Source: Anastatus disparis
Lineage: Eukaryota > Arthropoda > Insecta > Hymenoptera > Eupelmidae
DNA: 64,000 nt
Direction: 5' to 3'
Assembly (NCBI GenBank): GCA_017163975.1
Contig: JAFFSR010000316.1
Coordinates: 623,001 to 687,000, forward strand
Shown: positions 1 to 10,723 of the stretch, in pieces
Numbering within the stretch: position 1 is the stretch's first letter
Layout: the number at the start of each line of letters is the position of its first letter
The notes under the pieces: generated by a model
The model's input: the letters and a program-made list of their open reading frames with translations, nothing else
What the model was told of the DNA's origin: nothing
Databases searched by the model: none
Translations under genes and position numbers: made by a program

Positions 1-1290
1 CTTTTCATTCTCGAATTCAGTAAACCATGTATTACGATTTACTTCGCTGTCCAGTGTCTCCCAGTTATTCAGTTCTCTACGTTTATACTTGTCAGCAAAG
101 ACCAGCTTCTCGTTGAACCTGACGTCTCGACTCTCGTAGAACTTTCCTTCTTCAGGTTTGAACAAGACGTAGCCTGTTTCCTTGTATCCAACCCAGACAG
201 TTCGACTTCCAATACCTCGAAATTTAGGACCAGTTTTTCTTTGTACCTTCATGTAAGCTAGGCTACCAAACCGTTTCAGTTGAGTGATATCTATCTTGTG
301 ATAAGGAGCAAATTTCTCTAGCGGTGACATCATATCATTAGAAGCATGTGGCAATCTGTTATATGCGAACACAGCAGATCCCAGAGCCACATCCCACATG
401 TTTTCTGGCAGTCCTGAGTCGTAGATCATCGCTCGTACCTTCCTTTGAATAGTTTGGTTGAATCTTTCGGCAACACCGTTATGTTGAGGTGTATCTGGAC
501 AAGCCAGTTGATTCTCCGCTTCTAGTTTATGCAGTACTTCCACGGTGTGTCCTCCTGTATACTCGGTGCCTTGATCTGTTCTGAGGTAACAAACCTTAGC
601 ATCTCTCCCCAATAAGTTTCGAGCACTCTTAACAAAAGATTCCAGGCATTGGCCGGTTTCGTCCTTGGTTTTCATTGGGTATGCCATGGCCAGGCGGGAG
701 TAGTCATCTATAAATCTGTATCCCTTTGGATAAGTACTTGGACTTATTACACCCATTACATCTGAGTGTATTATCTGGAGTGGTTCAGATGCTCGTTGTC
801 TAGTCGAATTGAATGGTTGTCTGTTGAGCTTCGATATCATGCACACTTCGCAATCCAGTATGGATTCATAGAAGTTTGTCTCCTTTAGGTCCTTAATCTC
901 CTTATATTTTCCTTGTAACTCCTTTAGATATTTAAGGGACGCGTGTCCCAGTCTAGCGTGCCAGATCATAGCTTTACTGTAGGGAGAAACAATCTCAGTA
1001 GTTTTTGAATGCTCCATATCCAAAGCAATCTCATCAGTTTCTTCCACTTTCTCAGTGTTATTTATAACTCTGTTTCGCAGAGTGTTGTTGAAGTCTGAGA
1101 TCCTTTTGATCTTTGTTTGTTTCTCCTCGTTTTCTTTTTCGTCTTTATTCTCCTTGTTACCCGTATCTTCTTCGTCTGACTTACTCCTCGTGATTACGTA
1201 TGCCACAGTTTTGTTTGTTGCAGAATTTACATCGTCACTCCTTTCAATTGTCTCTAGTTCTACTATCCAATAAGGCTTTTGATATATTCC
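1..1290 (-). CDS. Ty1/copia pol: integrase region, runs off the window
   Basis: Reading from 1290 down to 1, all 430 codons are open and in the same frame as the upstream gag-protease. In order I see a GAG-pre-integrase zinc motif (WHARLGH at about 942-963, CEVC at about 841-852) and then the DDE integrase core. The first Asp lies in HSDVMG (about 752-769), followed by YRFIDDYSRL (about 694-723), the second Asp in RTDQGTEY (about 558-581), and the Glu in HNGVAERFNQT (about 450-482). The enzyme inserts retrotransposon cDNA into the genome. Reverse transcriptase and RNase H, which follow integrase in copia, would lie left of the window. A single TAA separates this from gag-protease; apart from that the frame is intact, so the copy is young. 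Confidence 0.93.
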
Positions 1291-3561
1291 TTAAATAAAT
1301 AATTCATTAGACATTGGATCATAGATATCTATCCTTTCGTTATCCAGATAGATGCTTAAGCCTTGATCAGCGAATTTTCGCAACGAAAGTAGATTATCTG
1401 ACAATCTGTCTGCATACAATACATTATCCAACATAATTTTTCTGTTTTGACTTATGGTACCTAGAACTACTCTTGCTCCCTCCGATTTTAAGTTTGCGCC
1501 GCTATCTTTATTCGCGCATTTAACCTCGCTGAGATTCTCGTTAAAAGTTTTGAATATTAATTTTGAATTAGTTAAATGCTGAGTTGCTCCGGAATCAGCA
1601 AGAAATTGCGTTATATTATTTAAACCCTTGTCGTTCGAATTGAGTCGAGCAATTTTACATGCATTTTCGACTTTTGTATCGATTACTCGTTTTTTCTCGT
1701 TTAGTCCCGAGCACTCACCGTTCTCTTTATGAGCTTCCTTCCCTTTACGAGACTCGTTACTCCTTTTCTTATTGTTATATCCTGACTTGTTAGTGTTAGT
1801 GTGATGACTATTCTTTTCGTGAAATTTAGTTCTTTTTGCTCGAGACTCGTCTCCGGTATAGTTAGTTTTTCTCTTAAAACCACGTACGCGTCCGTAATGC
1901 CCGTCACCTCGAAATTTATTATTACTATGATTTCGAATTTCATACCTGTTATCTCCTCGTCTCTGCCTCCTTAGTGGGCAATTGTCACCAATGTGGTCCG
2001 CCATTTTGTTACACTCGTAACAAAGACGAAGGTTTCCACTGGGACACTCCTTACTCCAGTGGCCCGTTTTGTTGCACCTGTAACAGCGTACATCACTCGT
2101 GGCTGTCATAGCGGCAGCTCCTCCACTCGTACCTCCTTTCAGCTGATTCTGAATACTCTCCATCTGCAAAATGTACATTCTCAGTTTATCATAGTTTAAA
2201 TCCTTTTCAGTTGTAGTTTTGTACATAAAATCAATATTTTGAATCTGAGGTACGTTTGCTACGATAGCATTAAAAAAGGCATCTCGTATATCTTCATCAG
2301 ACAGAGATTTTACATCTGGTAGGTTGTTGTAATTCCTAACTAACTCGTCAAAACGATCTAGGAACGTGCTTGCTTTCTCCTTGTTCGGGTTATATTGCAG
2401 ACCGTAAAGTTGTCGTTTGATTGTGGCCGTTGTTACATTTCGTTCTCGTAATTTTATCTCCTTAAGTCTGTTCAGCAATTTTACCGGATCCTTAATGTCC
2501 ACCACTTTACTATGATAATTCGTATCAATGTGGTTGATGATAATGTCTCGAACCCGAAATTTGTGTTTTTCTTTTACACTCTCGTTTAGATCATCGTTTG
2601 GCTGTTTAGACTCATCAATCACGTACAAAAGATCGTTAGCTTGTAACTCGGATGTAAGATAGTCCATGAAATAATCCATCTTCATTGATTCAGTCAATTG
2701 GTATTTGCGAAGAACGGATTTATTCATCAAACCAGCCTTCAAGGTTTCTTTTAATTCAATTGAGGAATAATCAGCTGAGTTATTTCCGCTCATCGCCTTC
2801 ACTTCCTCTCTTGCCATCTGAGATATTTCAGCTTTAGTTACTCGTTCTCCTTCGATCTCCATAGAATTACAACAACCTTTATAGCAACGTTCTCGCTCAT
2901 TTTCACTCGAGCAGCTATTTGAATTGAAATCATGATCAACATTATAAACCTGAGTCCTGAGATGGTCAAACTCGTCATCCTGTTTTTCTCTCAGCTCCTT
3001 CGGGTCATTGCTGAACTTCTCCCTCGCCCAATCTCTGAACCTTCCTTCTCGTCTTGACATCGTTTTCTCGAAGATGTCGAGTCGATGCTCGTACTCTTCG
3101 AGTCGATGTTCGACTCTGTCGAACCTGGTTGAGAGAGCGGTCAGCTGATTCAAAATTTCTGTAAAATGGTTAGAGGTGAGATATTTATCTGGTATAAGAC
3201 TTGTTTTATCTATTTCTCGTTCAAATTTAATTTTATCTCTGTTCAAAAATATTTTCTTAAGATTGAAATTGCAATTTGCAATACTTTTGATTTTTAGATT
3301 TTGTTTACCTCCCAATACCGGCGCAGAAGCATCTTCTGCTCGTTCATTGGTTTGTTCGACCTTGTTGACCTCGTTCTCCTTAGTTTCCTCCTTGGTTGCC
3401 TCCTTGCCTCCAGATTTCTCCTCTATTCCTTTTTCGCAGCTGCGTTTCTTTCCACCTCGACAGTAAGGCATTAGCAACGGCATACCTCTCTCGTTTTCTT
3501 TGGCTATCTCTTTAGCCAAAGCCTCCAATTGCTCCTCAGTGACGAACTCCTTATCTATCAA
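1291..3561 (-). CDS. Ty1/copia gag and protease
   Basis: Open frame of 756 codons. A coiled-coil-like stretch (about residues 130-180) is followed by a UBN2-type Gag domain (about 345-455). Two zinc knuckles come next: CYRCNKTGHWSKEC near residue 492, and a second with slightly altered spacing near 513. A basic linker leads to an aspartic protease with FLADSGATQHL near residue 653. Gag forms the particle and the protease matures it. The frame has no ATG at its 5' end: it begins TTG-ATA-GAT directly after an in-frame TGA, and the first ATG is codon 27. This fits an upstream coding exon joined by splicing (separate entries). It ends at TAA 1291-1293, after which the same frame continues into integrase. 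Confidence 0.9.
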   Translation of the reverse strand: MIDKEFVTEEQLEALAKEIAKENERGMPLLMPYCRGGKKRSCEKGIEEKSGGKEATKEETKENEVNKVEQTNERAEDASAPVLGGKQNLKIKSIANCNFNLKKIFLNRDKIKFEREIDKTSLIPDKYLTSNHFTEILNQLTALSTRFDRVEHRLEEYEHRLDIFEKTMSRREGRFRDWAREKFSNDPKELREKQDDEFDHLRTQVYNVDHDFNSNSCSSENERERCYKGCCNSMEIEGERVTKAEISQMAREEVKAMSGNNSADYSSIELKETLKAGLMNKSVLRKYQLTESMKMDYFMDYLTSELQANDLLYVIDESKQPNDDLNESVKEKHKFRVRDIIINHIDTNYHSKVVDIKDPVKLLNRLKEIKLRERNVTTATIKRQLYGLQYNPNKEKASTFLDRFDELVRNYNNLPDVKSLSDEDIRDAFFNAIVANVPQIQNIDFMYKTTTEKDLNYDKLRMYILQMESIQNQLKGGTSGGAAAMTATSDVRCYRCNKTGHWSKECPSGNLRLCYECNKMADHIGDNCPLRRQRRGDNRYEIRNHSNNKFRGDGHYGRVRGFKRKTNYTGDESRAKRTKFHEKNSHHTNTNKSGYNNKKRSNESRKGKEAHKENGECSGLNEKKRVIDTKVENACKIARLNSNDKGLNNITQFLADSGATQHLTNSKLIFKTFNENLSEVKCANKDSGANLKSEGARVVLGTISQNRKIMLDNVLYADRLSDNLLSLRKFADQGLSIYLDNERIDIYDPMSNELFI

Positions 3562-3745
3562 TCAGTTTTATAATAAATAGAAAATTCAACATTACTGAAC
3601 ACAAGTAATATACGAATTTAAATATTAGTTCAATTTCTTTTCATCAGTGAGCTTTGACTAACTCAGATCAAATCAACATTTTGTTCCTTATTTCGTTAAG
3701 TCTCTGACAGACAGAACACAAGTCGTATCAGAATCAAAACTTTAA

Positions 3746-3781
<36 letters not shown>

Positions 3782-4937
3782 TACATTAAAATTGTCACTA
3801 GTTTACTTCGATGTGAGATACCGAACTCAAGTATTCACTCGCGAAGTTTTGACTAGTTTTGTAATTAATTATTTTGTAATAAATTATATTAAACTTCATT
3901 AAGTTTAAATTCATTTGCATATATGTATATACATACATACATCTATGTATATATACACCTGTTTTCTCCTATACATATATACGTTCACATTCACACACTT
4001 GCATTTTCGTACGTATACTTGTATCATCACTCACACCTAAATCTTTTGCACTGATACATATATCCATACACGCATACATACATACCTAGAGTGTATGAAA
4101 CTCCAGACTCCGTCTCGAAGTATACTCGTTTCTCCTTTATAAAAACTCTCATTTCCTCGTTGCCGTGCCTGTCCTTAAATCCAAAAGCTTCTTCTTGAGT
4201 TTTCAAGAAAAGAAGCAGATTTTTCCTTTCTGTACAGAATTCAAAGAAATTAACCTTTTTATATTGCGTATATATATAAATATAATTTCCTTTTTAATTT
4301 ATTAATTTTAATAAATCTAGATTTATTTATTTTATTATTTTTGCTAATAGCTTTGTTACTTTTACTTTCGATATATATGTTTTATATGCTACGGCGTCCC
4401 ATAGTTTTCATATAGCACATATATATACATGTCGTACTCGTATAGCCATATCATGTATCGCCATCTTTTATTCACGTTCGCGTTCCTCGTTCCTCGTTTC
4501 TCGTACAAGCGCGGCATCGTTCTCACGCGTGCTTGACGCCTCGCGCCATCTTTACACTGTTCTTCTTTCTCTGTCTCTTTCTGTCTCTTTCCTAGATCAA
4601 CGCAAATCCGCCATATTGATTTGCCTCGAAACAAAGAGTCCAGAAAGAACGCCAATCTCGAGAAAGAAAAACCCAACTGACATGTCAGCTCCAATTTTAA
4701 CAAGAATTTCGTTTTGCTAACAATCATTTTGATTTACATATATACATACACATACACGTGTGCATGCACATCCATACATATACCGATGCACATGTGTGCC
4801 ACGCTCATGGCTTTCTCCATTCCACGACACCGAGAAACGCGCTCTAACCGTTTTTACGTTTTCTCGCAGCAAAACGAAATTCCTCCTCGTCTTCCTTTCC
4901 CGTACATAATGCATTTCATTTTCTTTTAATTTCTTAC
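3555..4937 (-). other. Candidate 1,383 bp intron in copia gag
   Basis: On the minus strand a consensus donor (GAG|GTAAGAA, GT at 4937-4936) and an acceptor (TTGATAG|ATAAG, AG at 3556-3555) join a 58 nt exon to gag. Splicing is phase 1 and rebuilds a GAT codon in exactly the gag frame. The acceptor's pyrimidine tract is weak. The intron holds no conserved domain. It contains a 31-nt T run (3749-3779), TA/CATA-rich simple sequence (about 3915-4090) and short chance reading frames. The alternative is that translation starts at the internal ATG (codon 27) and this is just a long leader. Confidence 0.5.
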
Positions 4938-4995
4938 CTCGCTCCATCTCCCCTGTTGCCGGGCCTTGCGCAACTGAAGCTTGCTGGGCTTCCAT
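4938..4995 (-). CDS. Candidate first coding exon of copia gag
   Basis: ATG at 4995-4993 opens a frame (MEAQQASVAQGPATGEMER) that meets a consensus splice donor after 19 codons plus one base. Joined at 3554 it continues in frame into gag. The start codon lies inside the primer-binding site, four bases from the LTR, so the untranslated leader would be almost all LTR. Confidence 0.5.
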
Positions 4996-4999
4996 AACC
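4983..4999 (-). promoter_or_regulatory. Primer-binding site, initiator tRNA-Met anticodon region
   Basis: The plus strand reads GCTGGGCTTCCATAACC directly next to the LTR. This equals the insect initiator tRNA-Met anticodon stem-loop (GCTGGGCCCATAACC) apart from a two-base TT insertion. Drosophila copia is known to prime from a 5' half of this tRNA cut in the anticodon loop, and the layout here is the same. Confidence 0.75.
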
Positions 5000-5310
5000 T
5001 GTTGAAATTATTCGATTATGGGGCAAGGTAATCAAAGTTTCAATAAGCAGACACTGCAATAAATTACACACAAGTTGTATTCAAAGTATTTATTGTTCAA
5101 TATACACTCCTTAGTAAAGCACGCTTGTATTAAATTTCTAAAAAGGTTGATTGACACAGACACCGTTCAGAAAACCACACGATGGGTCGCTTAACAAGCA
5201 CACACTGGTCGACCGTCGCATATACAGAGAGAGAGAGAAGAAAAGAGGGCGCTTCTGTCCACGACAGCCTTAACTAAATTCACACATAAAATATGCGTAC
5301 ACTCTTAACA
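5000..5310 (-). mobile_element. 5' LTR of the Ty1/copia element (311 bp)
   Basis: The LTR starts TGTTG and ends TTAACA on the plus strand, i.e. TGTTAAG...TTCAACA on the element strand, next to the primer site. On the element strand it has a TATTTTATG-like box near its start and an AATAAA near 5090. Its outer edge abuts the AT-rich repeat beginning at 5311, which recurs without the LTR at 7704, confirming an insertion. The other LTR, and hence the target duplication, is outside the window. Confidence 0.85.
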
Positions 5311-6640
5311 TTTCCATTCTATTGCTGAATTTCCATAAAAGGAATGTATTTACTTGTAGTATATCTCGTGATGATTATTTATTTAAATTTTGAAATTATT
5401 CCAATCATTAGTTTTCAAGATATTTCAATTTCTGATTCCAAATGGAAAAATTTTAGTAAATAATATTGGAACCCAAACTTCTCAATAAGTAATGAATAGA
5501 TTTATTTAAAAATTTAACTAAATAATCTTCGTGATGCATTCTATATGTTAATGCATCTCTTTATTTAAAATTTTGAAATACAATGGAAATATAGTCAATA
5601 TTTATGGGCGCAAGTGTACTGTCCATTTAAAATCTCCTTGGATAATTTATACTTATAAAATTTACATAATATTTTATAAAAACTATTAAAATGATAAACA
5701 TATATTTAATTTTATTTCAAACTATGAATAAAAAGTTTAAAAAATTATCATTAAGAAGGGGCCGAACTATCTGTCTTTGTCTAATAGCGTTTTTCATCAT
5801 TTATGTAAACACTATCCGGTATAACAAGAAAAAAATAGCAGCCCCCGCTAGATATTAGTATAATAAGTAAATTTTGTAATTACAACCAAAATTTTCACCG
5901 CGTAGTTTTTGAATAATTAGAGACCTACCAAAAAAAGATAGGTTATATTCTAGATTGCTAGTAGGTCTCTAATAAGTCAAAAACTATGCGGTATAAAATT
6001 TGGTTGTAATTACAAAATTTACTAATCATACTAATATCTAGCGGGGCTGCTATTTTTTTTGTTATACCGGATAGTGTTTACATAAATGATGAAAAACGCT
6101 ATTAGACAAAGACAGACAGTTCGGCCCCTTTTTAAGTGATAACTTATAAATAGTTATATTATTTTATTAAATACATTTCCAACTTGAATAATTATCTTTA
6201 TGTTAAAACTAAATTCAATTAGCATTCAATTCCACAAGTTATTTAAAAAATTTACCAATATTCAAAGTTATTTAAAAGTTAATTATAAAAAGTATTCCCA
6301 TATGAAAATTTCAAAATTCTATGAATTTAATTTTTTATTCTTTACATTAGAGAATTAGTTTTAATGTTGAAATTTTTTTGTGATATGCAACATGTATATA
6401 TATTATCTTATAGTAAAATATTTTATCACCTCGTATAAAAATTATTTTTTAAAAGTAGAATAATACTGTGAATAAACAAATGATTATAAGAAAGTATTGA
6501 AAACTATAAATAACAATAAAAAAGCGTTAGGCTGGAGATAAATAATGATTGTTTATTATCATTTATACATTTTTTTAATGTAGATACTGCAAATATCCGT
6601 AAATAACCGTGAATAAATTGAAAAATACAATTATTAGAGA
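5311..6640. repeat. AT-rich dispersed repeat, copy 1 (split by a foldback)
   Basis: The sequence from 5311 (TTTCCATTCTATTGCTGAAT) matches that from 7704, and continues through 6640 apart from a 377 bp insertion at 5755-6131. No coding capacity is visible. The pair of copies acts as an internal control for dating insertions. Confidence 0.85.
5755..6131. mobile_element. TTAA-type foldback MITE (377 bp)
   Basis: Terminal repeats RAAGGGGCCGAACT, with arms of about 170 bp folding on each other around 5940. Flanked by TTAA at 5751-5754 and 6132-6135. The homologous empty site (AAAAAATTAAGTGAT) is at about 8130-8145. TTAA duplication is typical of piggyBac/Kolobok-like transposases. No coding sequence. 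Confidence 0.85.
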
Positions 6641-6711
6641 TAACTCTGAAAAAAAAAAAAATTTTAGTTCTTTTTACAACAAACTTTTTTTAATGATTTA
6701 TCATATATATA

Positions 6712-6897
6712 TATATGCGGCATTTCACACCAACTGGAAGAGCAGAAAAATAAAGATCCCTGAAACTCTAAGAATATATTCTTCCTTTGAGCTGGACCTC
6801 TCAAATTTTTTTTGTATATTTTGGGTATCAAATAGAACATTTTCACAGATTTTCGACGATTTCTATTTTTTTGTTAGGTGAGTTGACGTGAAACGTA

Positions 6898-6902
<5 letters not shown>
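6712..6902. mobile_element. Short MITE with CACCAACT-type ends
   Basis: The left end (GCGGCATTTCACACCAACTG) and the reverse complement of the right end (GGTACGTTTCACGTCAACTC) are related, and both are embedded in TA runs. It shares its left end with the larger foldback at 10721-11530. A TA microsatellite follows at 6900-6932. Confidence 0.55.
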
Positions 6903-6932
<30 letters not shown>

Positions 6933-6939
<7 letters not shown>

Positions 6940-7703
6940 AATAATAATTTTATTTGATGAACAGTTATATAAATATTATATATTTATAATTGTATAACTA
7001 AATTTATTAAATTAAAATTGTTTTCAGTTATCATTCAGAGAATGAGGTATTTAAATTAGTTTTCATGAAAATATATTATTTAAAAAGTTACTTGTTAGCA
7101 GTTTTTTATAAATAACATACATTTAACCTTAATTACATTTTCATTTGTACACGTGTTTATATTTAAATGAATTTTGATTTATACAAAAATTGTTAGCAAT
7201 TCATTTCATTGAAGCAATAATATTTTTAATAAGAGAAACATTAATTTTTAAAAAATATCAAATTACCTCATTTGAAAAATTATAATTACATGATGTAAAA
7301 ATATTTTTTTAATATCGTTTGAAAATAAATTTTATGAAATGCAATTTAAAAAATTATTTATTAGATATTAAATTTTTTTAATAGTCAATTATAAAGATAG
7401 GACAATATATAAAATATGAATAAATGTTTCTGATTACGTCTATAATTATGCATTTATATGTATGAACTGTCTAGATAGAAGTAGAATACCCCCTAAAAAA
7501 GTAAATATTTCAAAAGAAAATTTACTTATTATTTGCGAAACATTTATTATGAATGCGGAAAAAAATAATATTCTGTAATATGACTCTATAATTTGTATTA
7601 AATATGACACAAATCGTTGAAAGTACAATTATTTCATTATGTTAAATTTGTTGTCAAAGTTTGATTATATTTTACTATAAGAAGATAAAAAAATTAACTG
7701 TCT
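6933..7703. other. AT-rich intergenic sequence
   Basis: No coding or structural feature was recognised. It contains A/T runs and short chance reading frames only. Confidence 0.5.
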
Positions 7704-8559
7704 TTCCATTCTATTGCTGAATTTCCATAAAAGGAATGTATTTACTTGTAGTATATCTCGTGATGATTATTTATTTGAATTTTGAAATTATTCCAATCAT
7801 TAGTTTTCAAGATATTTAAATTTCTGATTCCAAATGGAAAAATTTTAGTAAATGATATTGGAACCCAAACTTCTCAATAAGTGATGAATAGATTTATGTA
7901 AAAATTTAACTGAATAATCTTCGTGATACATACTGTATGTTAATGCATTTATTTATTCAAAATTTTAAAATACAATGGAAATATAATCAATATTTATGGG
8001 TGGAAGTGTGCTGTCCATTTCACATCTCCTTAAATAATTTATATTTATAAAATTCACATAGTATCATATAAAAACTATTAAAATGAGAATCATATATTCA
8101 ATATAATTGTCAACTATGAATAAAAAGTTTAAAAAATTAAGTGATAACTTATAAATAGTTATATTATTTTATTGAATACATTTCCAACCTAAATAATTAA
8201 CTTCATGTTAAAACTAAATTTAATTAGCATTCAATACCACAAGTTATTTAAAAAATTTACCATTATTCAAAATTATTAAAAACTTATTTATAAAAAGTAT
8301 TCCCATATAAAAATTTCAAAATTATACCAGTTTAATTTTTTATTCTTCACATTAGAGAATTAGTTTTGATGTTGAAATTTTTTTGTGAAATAAAACATAT
8401 ATATATATATATTATCTTATAGTAAAATATTTTATCACCTTGTATGAAAATTATTTTTTAAAAGTAGAATAATGCTGCGAATAAACAAATGATTATAAGA
8501 AAATATTGAAAACTGTAAATAACAATAAAAAAGCGTTAGGCTAGAAATAAATGATGGTT
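7704..8559. repeat. AT-rich dispersed repeat, copy 2 (left part)
   Basis: Colinear with 5311-5750 plus 6136-6550. It lacks the TTAA foldback and is interrupted at 8559 by the satellite-bearing element. The homology resumes at 10530 (TGTTTATTACCATTTATACAT) and runs to about 10678. Confidence 0.85.
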
Positions 8560-10529
8560 CTCACATAGTATGGAAGATTTCACTGAAATATTTCGAATTA
8601 TTCCACTGGAATATTTCAATGGAACCTTTCATGCAGATTATTGAAAGTCTTCACGGAATATTTCAGAATATTCCACTGGAATCTTCCATTGAAAGCTTCC
8701 AGGAATATTTCAGGAATATTTCAAAGGAATGTTCGAAAACTTTTTCGAAATATTCCATGTAATATTCACGAAAAATTTCTGAAATATTTCATAAAATATT
8801 CCATGTAACGTTTATGAATATTCCAGTAAAATATTTCATGAAAGATTCCAGAAAGATTCCAGAAACATTTCGCTGGAAGATTCCGATAAACTTTGAAATC
8901 GTACAGCGGATAATTACATAAATCTTTCAGAACTGTTCAACTAAATATTCCACAGAAAGATTTAAGTAATCTTCCAGTGGAATATTTCATGAAAGATTTC
9001 AGAAAGATTCCATAAACATTTCACTGGAAGATTTCAAAAAACTTTAAAATCGTACAGCTAAATATTAGATAAATCTTCTATAAATATTCCACGAAAAATT
9101 TCACAGGAAGATTAAAGTAATCTTCCGATGAAATATTTCATGAAAGATTTCAGGAAGATTCCGATAAACATTAAAATCGTACATCAGAATATTACATAAA
9201 TCTTCCATAAATATTCTACGAAATGTTCCACAGAAATATTCAAGTAACCTTCCAGTGGAATATTTTATGAAAGATTTCAGAAAGATTCCATAAACATTTC
9301 ACTGAAAGATTCCAAAAAACTTTCAAATCGTACAGTGGAATGTAACATAAATCTTCCATAAATAGTCAACGAAATATTCCACAAAAAGATTTAAGTAATC
9401 TTCCAGTGGAATATTTCATTAAAGATTTCAGAAAGATTCCAAAAACATTTCACTGGAAGATTCCTAAAAACTTTTAAATCGTACAGCGAAATATTACATA
9501 AATCTTCCGTAAATATTCCACGAAATATTTTACGCAAAGATTACAGTAATCTTCCAGTAGAATATTGCTTAAAAGATTCTAGAATGATTCCATGAAGTTT
9601 TCGTTGGAAGATTGCGCGGAACGTTACGGGAGATTTCCAGTGACGCCGATAAGGGGATGTTTGTTAAATGGGAGTTTTATCCCCAAGCGGTTGAAAGATA
9701 CCTCACTTACTATAAAAGCGAAAGGGTATCAGCACTTTGATGTGCACAGTCAAAGCGAATATTTAAATGCGATTTTATAACTAAATGTTTATGTATGCGT
9801 ATATGTATTGATGTATAAGTGTAATGTGTTATTATATAATATATATACCATCCCCTCACAGCATTTCACATGTTCCAAAAATCTTTCAGAAACATTTCAT
9901 GAAAGATAAGAGATTACCCAAACCTTCCATTTTTATATTCTTCAAATCTCTCAAGAGTATTCTATGGATTATTTCAATGTAGGAAGAATCAAGCACATAC
10001 GAATATTACAGGAATATTTTACGGAAGATTCCTGAAATATTCCAAATATTTCGTGCCAATATTCTGCGAATCTTCCATAAATATTCCACGGAATATTTTA
10101 CGATAGATTTCTAAAATCTTCCAGAAATATTTCATGGAATATTTCATGAAAAATTCTTTAAATCTTTCGTGCATATTCCATGAAAGATTCTTTAGATCTT
10201 TCGTTTATATTCCATGAAAGGTTTATAAAATGTTTCAAATCTACCGTTCCCATATTCCGGAAATTTCCAATGAATGTTCCAACGGAATATTTCATGAAAT
10301 ATTCCTGCGAGATTCCTGAAATATTTCGATAAAAGATCTGAGATGTCCTAGATCTTCCAATGAAATATTCTTAGAATCTTCCAGCAATATTCCATGGAAT
10401 ATTCCAATGTAGAAAGAATCAAGGACATACGAATATTACAGGAATATTCCATGGAAGATTCCTAAAATATTTCAAATCTTCGCTGCCAATGTTCCAGAAA
10501 GCTCCCATAAATATTTCATGCTGTGTGGG
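8560..10529. mobile_element. 1.97 kb element built of satellite-like repeats
   Basis: Inserted in copy 2 of the AT-rich repeat, with TT on each side and one TT at the corresponding empty site in copy 1. The ends are imperfect inverted repeats (CTCACATAGTATGGAAGATT and CCCACACAGCATGAAATATT). The interior is dominated by variants of TTCCAtgGAATATTTC-type units. A marker (AATCGTACA) recurs at about 8897, 9048, 9175, 9326 and 9477, giving a mostly 151 bp period. The same terminal sequence bounds the 87 bp palindrome at 58184-58270. Confidence 0.7.
9590..9860 (+). other. Non-repetitive core inside the satellite element
   Basis: This stretch breaks the repeat pattern. It holds a TATAAAAG box at about 9711-9718 and a 62-codon reading frame (9592-9780, MKFSLEDCAERYGRF...) that I do not recognise. 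It could be a captured promoter or gene fragment, or the ancestral unique part of the element. Confidence 0.35.
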
Positions 10530-10675
10530 TTGTTTATTACCATTTATACATTATTTAAATGTAGATACTGCAAATAACCATAAATAACTGTAAATAAATT
10601 GAAGAATACAATTATTAAAAATAATTCAAAATAATTTTGATTTTAGTTCTTTTTACAACAAACTTTTTTTAATGA

Positions 10676-10678
<3 letters not shown>

Positions 10679-10720
<42 letters not shown>
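10679..10720. repeat. (TA)n microsatellite
   Basis: About 21 uninterrupted TA units at the left edge of a foldback element. Confidence 0.95.

Positions 10721-10723
<3 letters not shown>

Noticed and set aside
3749..3779. Poly-T run as a LINE or processed-pseudogene tail on the minus strand
   Set aside because: No retroposed body or target duplication could be recognised next to it.
4389..4727. 112-codon minus-strand frame in the copia leader
   Set aside because: Falls inside the candidate intron, has simple-sequence ends and no domain.
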